A DNA stretch of 64,000 nt from a bacterium (GCA_021850985.1 JAJZJX010000006.1:1-64000); one strand, 5' to 3'. Counted from the first letter of the stretch, positions 29,281-38,239 are shown. Numbers and translations are program-made. Notes: generated by a model not told the origin, from the letters alone.

Positions 29281-29746
29281 AGATGAAGAACTTAAATTGT
29301 CTTCTAACGATTTATATTTCTTATATGGAAAGTTCCTAAAAAAGGTTGATGTTGACCCAAGGAAAGACATTGAATTTTTACTGAAAGAGGGGGGGGGGTC
29401 CTATTACAACATATTTAAACTTTTCAATAATTCGTTATCCGGCGTAAGCGGCAGGGATTTCAGGACGATGACAAAAACATTCAAACGTCCGGATGCAAAA
29501 CCGCATAAACAGAAAGCCAACGAAGAAGCTATTAAAAAAATAATTACAGAAAGCAAAATGAATGCCAATATCGTCAATGCGGTAAGATTAGTTCGATTCT
29601 TTTCAAAAAGGGATGCAAACAACATAGTCCAAATACTATTAAAAAATTCTTCCGATTGTTCAAGCACGGAGGTCGAGAAAAAAATAGAAATCCCAATGGA
29701 TGTCCTGTTTAAAGTCGGATTGTGCGTATTATACGACAAAATTTGA
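29273..29746 (+). CDS. Hypothetical protein spanning a G10 homopolymer
   Basis: Open 157-aa ORF; no recognised family. Confidence 0.4.
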   Translation: MFEDEELKLSSNDLYFLYGKFLKKVDVDPRKDIEFLLKEGGGSYYNIFKLFNNSLSGVSGRDFRTMTKTFKRPDAKPHKQKANEEAIKKIITESKMNANIVNAVRLVRFFSKRDANNIVQILLKNSSDCSSTEVEKKIEIPMDVLFKVGLCVLYDKI

Positions 29747-29816
29747 TTTTCCGTAAGATTTTACATTCATTTTTAATTTTTATATAATATAATTATACAC
29801 AGATATTGTTACATAT

Positions 29817-30159
29817 TTGTATAAAATATGTAACAATGATATTACGAATTTTGAATGGGACAAGTCTAAAAGCAACGCAAATAAAAGTAAACACGGTATT
29901 GATTTTGAAACCGCAAAAAATATATTTTTAGATGAAAACCGTGTTGAAATTATAGCCCCGTATCCAATAGAAAATAGATTTATTAACATAGGAAAACTTA
30001 AGGGATAATTATGGACCGTCATTTTTACAATAAAAGGAGATGCTATAAGAATTATTTCCGCAAGACGTTCAAGAAAAAAAGAGGTAAAACTATATGGAAA
30101 TAACGTTTGTAAACGTCGGGGCAGGGAAAAAAAATATATGTTTATATCCCCTTAAACCC
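29817..30159 (+). pseudogene. BrnT-family toxin pseudogene with one in-frame TAA
   Basis: NFEWDKSKSNANKSKHGIDFETAKNIFLDE ... GKLKG-TAA-LWTVIFTIKGDAIRIISARRSRKKEVKLYG; both halves match the BrnT pattern in the same frame. Confidence 0.75.
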
Positions 30160-30261
30160 ACTGAAAAATCGAGAATAAGAATGAAGAAAAAATCCTTTAT
30201 TATTTTAAAGAACGGCGGTATAATTTAATAAAGAATTAACTTAATTTAGGAGGTAAAATCG

Positions 30262-30543
30262 ATGGCGTCGGTTATTGTTTTGCCCGAAGCTTTGATTAAA
30301 AATACAAATAAAGAAGAGCAGAAGGAACTTGCCGAATTTTTTAATGGAATTAGTAAATCGGCAAGCGAAGCAACTATTTTGACCGTAGAAGAAAAGTTTG
30401 AAAGACGCTTAACGGAAGAAATATCTAAAGTTAATGCAAGAATTTCAGAAACAAAAACCGATATTATTAAATGGATGTTTATATTCTGGGTAGGACAGAT
30501 AGGCGTATTAGTGGCTATTTTAAGTCTGTTTTTTAAACATTAA
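30262..30543 (+). CDS. Coiled-coil protein with C-terminal TM helix (DUF1640-like architecture)
   Basis: EEISKVNARISETKTDIIKWMFIFWVGQIGVLVAILSLFFKH. Confidence 0.6.
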   Translation: MASVIVLPEALIKNTNKEEQKELAEFFNGISKSASEATILTVEEKFERRLTEEISKVNARISETKTDIIKWMFIFWVGQIGVLVAILSLFFKH

Positions 30544-30628
30544 AAATAACTTTTGTCTCAAATTTGTCCCATAACATTTTTTATAAAGAAAATTACTTAA
30601 TAATATTAATAAGTTATAATATGCAATA

Positions 30629-30681
30629 ACTTGCTTCGGAAGCAAGGGGTCGCTGGTTCAAATCCAGTCGTCCCGAACATT
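30629..30681 (+). repeat. attR-like direct repeat (tRNA-Pro 3' fragment)
   Basis: acttgcttcggaagcaaggggtcgctggttcaaatccagtcgtcccgaacatt. Confidence 0.85.
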
Positions 30682-30855
30682 TACAGACGTTAAAAATCAC
30701 CGTATAGGATTTTTCATCTATTTACTTACTTTTATTAGCGAAACATCTAAATATTTTTAATAAATAATTAAAGTTAGTTATTCCGATTATTGTCATTACG
30801 TTTTACAATTTTTTGTTTTTATGATATAAATAAATAACACGCAAATACATAAAAA

Positions 30856-30931
30856 GCGGGCATAGCTCAGCTGGTAGAGTACAAGCTTCCCAAGCTTGGT
30901 GTCGCCGGTTCGAACCCGGTTGCCCGCTCCA
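30856..30931 (+). tRNA. tRNA-Gly (anticodon CCC), CCA encoded
   Basis: gcgggca...tgcccgc acceptor; caagc ttcccaa gcttg anticodon arm; ccggttcgaacccgg T-arm. Confidence 0.95.
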
Positions 30932-31083
30932 TTAAAAACCGCAATTATAAGAAATATACTAAGACTGCTTTCATTGCTTAGGAAAGAATGACTAATAATA
31001 AAAAATAACATGACGGCTTGAAATTTCAAAAATATGCGTTATAATTAAATTAAAGAAGAAAAAAATAAGTTTAAGGCAAAGAA

Positions 31084-31201
31084 ATTTTAGAGTATATGTT
31101 TTTATGCAGCATGCCGCCGTCAGTCAGTTTAATGCTTAACTTTAAGCACATTGGACGTTAAAAACCAGTGACTGCAACGGCGGTACTTTTATTTCTAAAA
31201 T
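31084..31201. ncRNA. Candidate structured RNA (nested long hairpin)
   Basis: Outer attttaga/tctaaaat, middle gccgccgtcagtca/tgactgcaacggcggt, inner tgcttaa/ttaagca. Confidence 0.35.
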
Positions 31202-31340
31202 ACGAATTTGCCTTAATGCCTCAATCGTAATCCTGCCGAATATCAAATAAAGCAATTGTAATTTATCGTAATTCCGCACTTAAATTATAATCGTAAAATT
31301 TTATTGTTTAAATTTCATAAATTATTTATAATAAAAAATT

Positions 31341-31808
31341 ATGAAATTTAAAGAAGACTGCATTTTTTGTAAAATAGCGAATAAACTGATACCTGCCGAA
31401 ATAATCGAGGAAACGGACGGTTTTATCGTAATAAAGGATATGAATCCGGTAGCGCCGATACATCTTTTGATAATCTCCAAGTTGCACTACGACAGCGTTT
31501 TAGATGCCGGGTGTAAAGTTGACGCCGATAAAAACAGCGGTGATATAAGTGAAGAAGACGGCAGCAAAAATAAATCAAATCTCAGCGAAAATTATAAAAG
31601 CGGCGATACTGCCGATGACGATGATTTGGAAATCTGCGGCAGCGGTAAAGAACTTTTTGGAATATTAGGTTCGCTTGCCGACAAATTCAACGTTGCGGAT
31701 AAAGGCTTCAGGACGGTTATCAATACTAAAGAAGACGGAGGACAGACCGTCAACCATCTTCATATTCATTTTATGGCCGGCAGGGGATTCGGCTGGCCGC
31801 CGGGTTAA
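31341..31808 (+). CDS. HIT family protein with an acidic low-complexity insertion
   Basis: DCIFCKIANKLIPAEII; HLHIHFMAGRGFGWPP HIT triad. Confidence 0.92.
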   Translation: MKFKEDCIFCKIANKLIPAEIIEETDGFIVIKDMNPVAPIHLLIISKLHYDSVLDAGCKVDADKNSGDISEEDGSKNKSNLSENYKSGDTADDDDLEICGSGKELFGILGSLADKFNVADKGFRTVINTKEDGGQTVNHLHIHFMAGRGFGWPPG

Positions 31809-31839
31809 TCCAAATAGTTACTATACATGCCGAATATAA

Positions 31840-31928
31840 GGAAAAGGCGTCAGATTTTATTTTCCGCATATATAACGGTCAATTAACATAAAATTTATTT
31901 GCGGAAAATTAATCTGACGCCTTTTCCG
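31840..31928. repeat. Family A repeat, copy 3
   Basis: ggaaaaggcgtcagattttattttccgc ... gcggaaaattaatctgacgccttttccg. Confidence 0.8.
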
Positions 31929-31973
31929 CTAAAAAAATAAAACTTGAAACATTAAAACAAATGGGAAAAATTA

Positions 31974-32837
31974 ATGGAAACTTGGTTTTTTGAGAATCAG
32001 ACGGGCAATTTCGGAATAAAAATTAGGGTTGAATCTATATTGTTTTATGAACATTCGGATTATCAGGAGATAGCGGTTTACGATACTTTAGAATTTGGAA
32101 AAGTACTCGTTTTAGACAAAGCGGTTATGTTTGCGGATAAAAATGAGTTTGTCTATCATGAAATGTTAGGTCTTGTTCCTTTATTTTCCCATAAAAAACC
32201 TGAAAGAATTCTTATAATCGGCGGCGGCGACGGCGGAGTAGTCAGGGAATGCCTAAAAAATCCTTTCGTCAAACACATAGACCTTGTAGAAATCGATAAA
32301 AAAGTAATAGAAGTTTCCAAAAAGTTTTTTCCTGAAATAGCCTGTAAGCTCGACGACGGCAGGGTAAGAATACTGGCGGAAGACGGCATAGAGTTTATTA
32401 AAAGAGTCGATTCCGGCGGCAGAGAAGAAGAAAAATACGATGTTATACTTATAGATTCAACCGATCCGGTAGGTCCGGCTGAAGGGTTGTTCAGGCGCGA
32501 TTTTTACGAAGCTGCGGCCGGCGCGCTTAAAGCAGACGGAATATTTGCGGCGCAGACTGAATCTCCGTTTTTTAATAAAAATTTAATTAAAGACATAGGA
32601 AAAATTATAAGGGAAATTTATGAAAAATCATCGCTTTATCTGGCTTCTATACCGGTTTATCCCAGCGGTTTATGGAGTTTTACGGCAGGCTCCAAAAAAT
32701 ATGATACTAAAGTTATAAACGAAAGCTACGATAATTTTGATTTTGCGGGTCTCGAGTCGGATTTAAAATACTATTCACGCGAAATACATCGCGCCTCTTT
32801 CGTTTTACCTAACTTTATAAGGGAGATATTAAAATAA
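31974..32837 (+). CDS. speE: Spermidine (polyamine aminopropyltransferase) synthase
   Basis: VLDKAVMFADKNEFVYHEML; ILIIGGGDGGVVRECLKNPFVKHIDLVEID; DSTDPVGPAEGLF. Confidence 0.96.
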   Translation: METWFFENQTGNFGIKIRVESILFYEHSDYQEIAVYDTLEFGKVLVLDKAVMFADKNEFVYHEMLGLVPLFSHKKPERILIIGGGDGGVVRECLKNPFVKHIDLVEIDKKVIEVSKKFFPEIACKLDDGRVRILAEDGIEFIKRVDSGGREEEKYDVILIDSTDPVGPAEGLFRRDFYEAAAGALKADGIFAAQTESPFFNKNLIKDIGKIIREIYEKSSLYLASIPVYPSGLWSFTAGSKKYDTKVINESYDNFDFAGLESDLKYYSREIHRASFVLPNFIREILK

Positions 32838-32847
32838 AAAAAATTAT

Positions 32848-33732
32848 ATGATAGAAACCAACTTATCGAAAACCTCTTCATTTTTTAATTCTGCTGATTC
32901 TTACGAAAAATCCGGCTTAATCCTTCTCGGAATTCCTATGGATTATACCGCAAGCAATATTCCCGGTTCCCGATTTGCTCCCAAAAGAGTAAGAGAATTG
33001 TCTTATACGCTTGAGAATTACAGTCCCATTTTTGACGATTTCATCGACGAAAAGTTTTACGATGCCGGAGATATAGTTCTGCCTTGGGGAAATACCGGTA
33101 AAAGCATAAAATTTATCGAAGAAACAGCAAAAGGAATTCTCGACGACGGCAAAAAAATCGTCAGTATAGGCGGCGACCATTTAATTACTTATCCGGTAGT
33201 AAAAGAGTATGCCGACAAATATAAAGATTTAGTAGTTTTACAGTTTGACGCCCATACCGATTTAAGGGAAGAGTGGAACGACGAAAAATATTCCCATGCT
33301 ACCGTTCTAAAACTTGTTCACGATATTATAAAAAAGGGCAACCTTTATCAGTTCGGAATTCGTTCAGGTTCTAAAGAAGAATTCGATTTTGCCAAAAAAC
33401 ATTGCCATATATATAAAAACGACGTTTACGAACCTCTTAAAAAAGTTTTGGGCAGTTTGTCGAACAAAGACGTTTATATTACTATAGACATAGACGTTTT
33501 AGACCCTGCTTTTGCGCCTGGAACGGGATATATAGAAGCCGGCGGAATATCCTCCAAAGAGCTTTTGGATTCCGTATCGCTTCTGTTGTCGGAATCAAAC
33601 GTAAATGTAGTAGGAGCGGACGTAGTGGAAGTTTGTCCTCCTACCGATAATTCGGACAGGACATCCGCTATTGCTGCAAAGCTATTGAGGGAAATAATTA
33701 TCGGAATGTCTAAGAACAACAAAACGAAATAA
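32848..33732 (+). CDS. speB: Agmatinase (ureohydrolase family)
   Basis: SIGGDHLITYPVV, QFDAHTDLREEW, TIDIDVLDPAFAPGTGYIEAGG. Confidence 0.95.
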   Translation: MIETNLSKTSSFFNSADSYEKSGLILLGIPMDYTASNIPGSRFAPKRVRELSYTLENYSPIFDDFIDEKFYDAGDIVLPWGNTGKSIKFIEETAKGILDDGKKIVSIGGDHLITYPVVKEYADKYKDLVVLQFDAHTDLREEWNDEKYSHATVLKLVHDIIKKGNLYQFGIRSGSKEEFDFAKKHCHIYKNDVYEPLKKVLGSLSNKDVYITIDIDVLDPAFAPGTGYIEAGGISSKELLDSVSLLLSESNVNVVGADVVEVCPPTDNSDRTSAIAAKLLREIIIGMSKNNKTK

Positions 33733-33815
33733 AAAGTTAAAAGCAATAAATATTAAGTAAAACAAATTAAATTATTAAATTAATTAAATAAAAAAGTAAA
33801 ACGGAGGGAATAACA

Positions 33816-34289
33816 GTGTTTGAAACACCCGATATATATACTTTGGCGGCTGGTACGTCGGAGGGGACTTCAAAATTGGGGGCATTCGATAATGCCATTT
33901 TAAAAGCGGGGGTCGGCAATACTAATTTAATAAAACTCAGCTCAATTCTTCCGCCGAAAGCTGTTTATAAAGAAAAAATAATTTATCCCAGAGGTGTATT
34001 GGTTCCTATAGCATACGGGGCTATTTCCAGCGATAAAAAAGGAGAAAAAATCGCCGCCGCCGTGGCGATAGCCGTTTCGGTAGAAGACGGCTTCGGAGTA
34101 ATAATGGAATTTTCCGGCGTAACTTCCGCTCAAAATGCCGAAGAAACGGTCAGGAAGATGGCTGAAGATGCAATGAAACACAGGAATATAGGAATTAAAG
34201 AGATAGTTTCTAAAAGCTCGGAGCATACCGTAGAAAATTTCGGATGCGCGTTTGCTTCGGTTCCTATGTGGTATTCCAAGCTGATATGA
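33816..34289 (+). CDS. pdaD: Pyruvoyl-dependent arginine decarboxylase (GTG start)
   Basis: AFDNAILKAGVGNTNLIKLSSILPPKAVYKE with self-cleavage Ser region. Confidence 0.93.
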   Translation: MFETPDIYTLAAGTSEGTSKLGAFDNAILKAGVGNTNLIKLSSILPPKAVYKEKIIYPRGVLVPIAYGAISSDKKGEKIAAAVAIAVSVEDGFGVIMEFSGVTSAQNAEETVRKMAEDAMKHRNIGIKEIVSKSSEHTVENFGCAFASVPMWYSKLI

Positions 34290-34373
34290 TATAATAAGTT
34301 CTCGTAATGCTTTGTTCTTTCGTCGATTAATTATATTCGATTAAGCATCTTAAGATAATTAAACAATGGGGGA

Positions 34374-34435
34374 TTAAGGCGCGGCAAAATCGGTGCTTTC
34401 AGTTTTTTATGCATCGCCGTATGTCCGCGCCTTAA
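34374..34435 (+). terminator. Stem-loop between pdaD and downstream gene (terminator or structured leader)
   Basis: ttaaggcgcgg ... ccgcgccttaa, 11-bp arms, about 40-nt loop, followed by an A-rich rather than T-rich tract. Confidence 0.4.
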
Positions 34436-34441
34436 AAAACA

Positions 34442-35461
34442 GTGAATAAAACCTTTATAATTTCGACGTTTCTCGGTTTAACGTTTGTCGTCGTTTTAGT
34501 AGTTTTAGTAGGTCCTAAAAATATAATTCAGATGGTTGACCGCCTGAATTATATCGATTTTCTTATTTTATTTTTTCTATCTTATCTTGCGCTTTTTTTG
34601 TCGGCTCTTTCATTTAACAACGCTTTAAACGTATATGATTCTAAAATAGGTTTAATAGATCTTTTAAATATAAAGCTTATAGGATACAGCGCGAATTATA
34701 TAGCGCCTTCAGGTATTTTTGCAGGTTTTATAGGCGGAGACGCCATAATGGCGTTGATTCTTAAAAAAAGAACGTCGCTTGATTTTAAACGGGGTTTTTC
34801 TGCCGGTCTTGCCGCAAAGGTTATAGAATTTGCAATATTTCTTTTATTTATTTATCTTGGGCTTATATTAGGGTTTAAGTACTTTTATCTGCCGCCGGAA
34901 ATATGGTATCTGCTGTTAATCGCGGCGATATTCGTAGGAGTCGTAACTCTTATTTTTTTAATAAATCCGATAATAGACAACAGGTTTTTTACGAAATTTT
35001 TAAAATATTTGACGAGATATAAAGTTTTAAACAAAATAATTTTTAAAATACTGAAACATATAAATAATTTTGAAAAAGAGCTGCATCTTTTTTACGTTAA
35101 AGGTAAAAAGTATCTCTTTTTAAGTCTTTTTTTAAGTTTAATAGAAACAGTCTTCCTCATATTCCAAATATGGCTTTTGGTTCATTATCTTGGCGTAAAT
35201 ATGGGATTTTCTAAAACTTTATTGGTATTTTCCGTATCTATGCTGGTGTTTGCGCTGCCCCTTGCTCCCGGTTCGGCCGGAACATACGAACTTTCGCAGG
35301 TCGGCCTTTTCGATATACTCGGACTCGGTTCGGACGTCGGACTTGCTTTTAGTTTAATAATGAGGGCTATAAATATACTCATGGTAGCGATATCTTTCTT
35401 TCTCGTGCCGCATTACGGTTTTCATTTTTTTAAAAAAAGAGACGGTAAGGAGGCAGTTTGA
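34442..35461 (+). CDS. Lysylphosphatidylglycerol synthase-like TM protein (UPF0104/AglD-like flippase domain)
   Basis: Eight or so TM segments; PLAPGSAGTYELSQVGLFDILGL motif. Confidence 0.85.
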   Translation: MNKTFIISTFLGLTFVVVLVVLVGPKNIIQMVDRLNYIDFLILFFLSYLALFLSALSFNNALNVYDSKIGLIDLLNIKLIGYSANYIAPSGIFAGFIGGDAIMALILKKRTSLDFKRGFSAGLAAKVIEFAIFLLFIYLGLILGFKYFYLPPEIWYLLLIAAIFVGVVTLIFLINPIIDNRFFTKFLKYLTRYKVLNKIIFKILKHINNFEKELHLFYVKGKKYLFLSLFLSLIETVFLIFQIWLLVHYLGVNMGFSKTLLVFSVSMLVFALPLAPGSAGTYELSQVGLFDILGLGSDVGLAFSLIMRAINILMVAISFFLVPHYGFHFFKKRDGKEAV

Positions 35462-36525
35462 AAATAATATATTCTCTATGCAGTTGGGGATTGGGACATG
35501 CTACGAGAGGACTTCCTGTTATCAGACGGCTTGTAAAAGAAGGGCATGAGGTAATTATTTATACCTCAGGCAGAAGCCTTGAACTTTTGAAATCCGAAAT
35601 TGGCGGCAATGCAAGATATATTCCTTCCGTCCCCTATCCTTCGCCGTATTCCGATAAAATAGGGTTTGCATTCAGATTTCTTAAAACCGCGCCTAAAATT
35701 TTGGCGCTTATAAAAGAAGAAGAGAAAGATATAGCTAAGATAGCGCAGGAAAACAAAATAGACATTATTATTTCCGACTCCCGTTTCGGTTCGCACTGCA
35801 AATTTGCGCCGTCCTACCTTCTGTTTCATCAGCTAAGATTTATCGCTCCTTTTAGGCTTCGACCCGCGGAGATGTTTACCGAATATTATAATCATTTTTT
35901 ACAGGATAAATTTGAAAAAATAATAGTTCCGGATTATGAGGATAATTCTCTTTCAGGCGATTTATCCCATAATCTAAGATATTTTAAAAAAGAAAAAGTT
36001 GAATATATAGGCATACTTTCCGATTTTGAAAAAATACAGACCGACGACGACATAGACTATCTTTTTTCTATTTCTGGTCCCGAACCTACGAGAACTATTC
36101 TTGAAGAAAAGCTTTTTTCGCAGATAGACCGCCTAAAAGGAAATATAGCCGTTTCGCTTGGAAAGCCAGGAAAGTTTACGAAAGAAACTATAAAAAACGC
36201 CGTCGTGTATTCTTTTCTTGAAAAAAAGAGAAGAGACGAACTTATGAACAGGGCTAAAATGGTTGTTTCCAGATCCGGATATACGACTATTATGGACGTA
36301 GCGGAAATAGAAAAAAAAGCTTTTTTCATTCCAACGCCCGGACAGACGGAACAGCTATATCTTGCAAGCCATTTGGAGAAGGCAGGCTTTTTTCATTCGG
36401 TAAAGCAAAATAAATTAAAGATTGACATTGATACAGAAGAAGCTTTAAAATATAAAGGTTTCACGCCTCCTTGGAGAACCGCCGAAAGCATAGAAAGGTT
36501 TCTTAAAATAGTAGGCGTTAATTAG
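35458..36525 (+). CDS. Glycosyltransferase family protein (MJ1255/UDP-GlcNAc:undecaprenyl-like GT-B)
   Basis: IIYSLCSWGLGHATRGLPVIRRLVKEGHEVIIYTSG ... MVVSRSGYTTIMDVAEIEKKAFFIPTPGQTEQLYLA. Confidence 0.85.
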   Translation: MKIIYSLCSWGLGHATRGLPVIRRLVKEGHEVIIYTSGRSLELLKSEIGGNARYIPSVPYPSPYSDKIGFAFRFLKTAPKILALIKEEEKDIAKIAQENKIDIIISDSRFGSHCKFAPSYLLFHQLRFIAPFRLRPAEMFTEYYNHFLQDKFEKIIVPDYEDNSLSGDLSHNLRYFKKEKVEYIGILSDFEKIQTDDDIDYLFSISGPEPTRTILEEKLFSQIDRLKGNIAVSLGKPGKFTKETIKNAVVYSFLEKKRRDELMNRAKMVVSRSGYTTIMDVAEIEKKAFFIPTPGQTEQLYLASHLEKAGFFHSVKQNKLKIDIDTEEALKYKGFTPPWRTAESIERFLKIVGVN

Positions 36526-36574
36526 TTTTATTTTAAATATATATATATTATTTTAATTTAAATTTTTAAACTAA

Positions 36575-37333
36575 ATGGTTTCGATAATAATACCTGCGCA
36601 CGAAGAAGAAAAATATATAGGAATTTCAATAGAAAGACTTTTAAGTCAGAGCGGGACGGTTTTTTTAAAAAAAGACGACAAAAACGCCCTGCATTCACAA
36701 TCACGACTAAACAGCTCGGGTAACTCCGAATATACCGGAAAAGTTTTATGCGAATTGACGGTCGTTGTAACCCACGGCAAAGACGATACCGAGGGCGTCG
36801 TTGCAAAATATAGAGAAGCAGGCGTTAATCTTATATCGGGAAATTTCAGCGGAGTATCGGAAGCGAGAAATATCGGCGCATCCGCTTCCGAAGGCGACGT
36901 TTTCTTGTTTTTAGACGCCGACACTCTTTTAAACGACGGTTTTATAAAAAGGCTCGACGACTTTAAAAATAAGTCCGATTTCATAGGGACATCTAAGCTG
37001 CTGCCCGATATTAACACGCTTAAAGCGCGTATCTTTATGTTCTGCAATAATATAGCTCATATAATAACCAAAACGTCTATGGCTTTAATATTCTGCCACA
37101 GGGACGTTTATAAAAACGTCGGAGGTTTCGACGAAAGTATGCAGGCCGGCGAAGACCTTAAATTTATCAATTTAGCGGTAAAAAACCGATTCGGCAGGTT
37201 TAAATATCTCGGAGACATAAGCGCCGTTACGTCGATGAGAAGATTTGAAATTAACGGATATTTCAAAACCGCCATTGAATGGATGGGCGGATATTTTTTT
37301 AAACCGCCGGAACATTACGACGTTGTAAGATAA
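36575..37333 (+). CDS. Glycosyltransferase family 2
   Basis: VSIIIPAHEEEKYIGISIERL; SEARNIGASASEGDVFLFLDADTLL. Confidence 0.92.
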   Translation: MVSIIIPAHEEEKYIGISIERLLSQSGTVFLKKDDKNALHSQSRLNSSGNSEYTGKVLCELTVVVTHGKDDTEGVVAKYREAGVNLISGNFSGVSEARNIGASASEGDVFLFLDADTLLNDGFIKRLDDFKNKSDFIGTSKLLPDINTLKARIFMFCNNIAHIITKTSMALIFCHRDVYKNVGGFDESMQAGEDLKFINLAVKNRFGRFKYLGDISAVTSMRRFEINGYFKTAIEWMGGYFFKPPEHYDVVR

Positions 37334-37337
37334 CGAT

Positions 37338-38204
37338 ATGAAAGTATTAATAGCTATACCGACTTATAACGAAAAAGAAAATATAAGCCGGATGATAAAT
37401 TCCGTTTTAAATCTTAACGAAACCGCAAAAGCCGCAGGCGGTTCAATTTCCTTGCCTCTGCATATTAACGTTTTAATAATAGACGATAATTCTCCAGACG
37501 GCACTGCAAAAATAGTTAAAGAATATATTAATTCGCATAAGCGGTTAGCCGCAAACGCCGATATAAACACAAATGCAGCAACAAACGTAAACGTAAAAGA
37601 CGGCGGAAATAAAAATGCTAATTTAATTTCAAACGCAGACGTCAATTCAGATGAACGCGTTTTTATTATAGAACGCGAGAAAAAACTCGGGCTTGGAACG
37701 GCATACGTAGCGGCGTTTAATTTTGCTTTAGATAACGATTACGACTACGTTATCACCATGGATTGCGATTTTTCGCATAATCCTGAAGAAATTGCGGGAT
37801 TTATAAGCCATATGCAGTCCGAAAAATGCGGAATGATAGTCGGTTCGCGTTATTCGGGCGGAGTACGCGTAATCAACTGGAGTATGAAGAGGCTTTTAAT
37901 TTCGTATTCCGCAAATATTTATGCAAAATTTATTACCGGCATTAAAATTACGGATTTGACCGGCGGTTTTAATATGTACGACGTAAACTGTCTGAAAAAA
38001 ATAAATTTAAACGGCATAAGTTCGCGCGGATATGCTTTCCAGATAGAAATGAAATACAGAATGGTAAAAGAGGGAAAATGCAATTTTAAAGAGCATCCTA
38101 TAATATTTTACGAAAGAACTTCCGGCAGATCAAAAATGTCCAAGGGTATTATTTTTGAGGCTTTTTTCAGGGTCATAAAACTGAGGCTCGGGCTTTTTAA
38201 ATAA
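37338..38204 (+). CDS. Polyprenol-phosphate mannosyltransferase-like GT2
   Basis: LIAIPTYNEKENISRMI; VITMDCDFSHNPEEI; DLTGGFNMY. Confidence 0.93.
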   Translation: MKVLIAIPTYNEKENISRMINSVLNLNETAKAAGGSISLPLHINVLIIDDNSPDGTAKIVKEYINSHKRLAANADINTNAATNVNVKDGGNKNANLISNADVNSDERVFIIEREKKLGLGTAYVAAFNFALDNDYDYVITMDCDFSHNPEEIAGFISHMQSEKCGMIVGSRYSGGVRVINWSMKRLLISYSANIYAKFITGIKITDLTGGFNMYDVNCLKKINLNGISSRGYAFQIEMKYRMVKEGKCNFKEHPIIFYERTSGRSKMSKGIIFEAFFRVIKLRLGLFK

Positions 38205-38214
38205 TCGTCAAATA

Positions 38215-38239
38215 ATACTTGACTAATTTAGTCAAGTAT
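38215..38239. promoter_or_regulatory. IscR type-1-like operator upstream of iscU
   Basis: ATACTTGACTAATTTAGTCAAGTAT, 11-bp perfect arms, matches ATASYYGACTRWWWYAGTCRRSTAT at every position. Confidence 0.85.

Larger units (their letters stand above)
28899..30681. mobile_element. Small decayed integrative element inserted at tRNA-Pro
   Basis: tRNA 3'-end direct repeats at both ends; integrase N-terminal fragment just inside the tRNA-proximal end. Confidence 0.8.

Noticed and set aside
30629-30681. Second complete tRNA-Pro gene
   Set aside because: Only the 3' part is present and the acceptor and D arms are missing; best explained as an att duplication
30796-31029. Minus ORF containing NRVRTGDTKLGKLVLYQLSYARF
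   Set aside because: Antisense of tRNA-Gly, spurious
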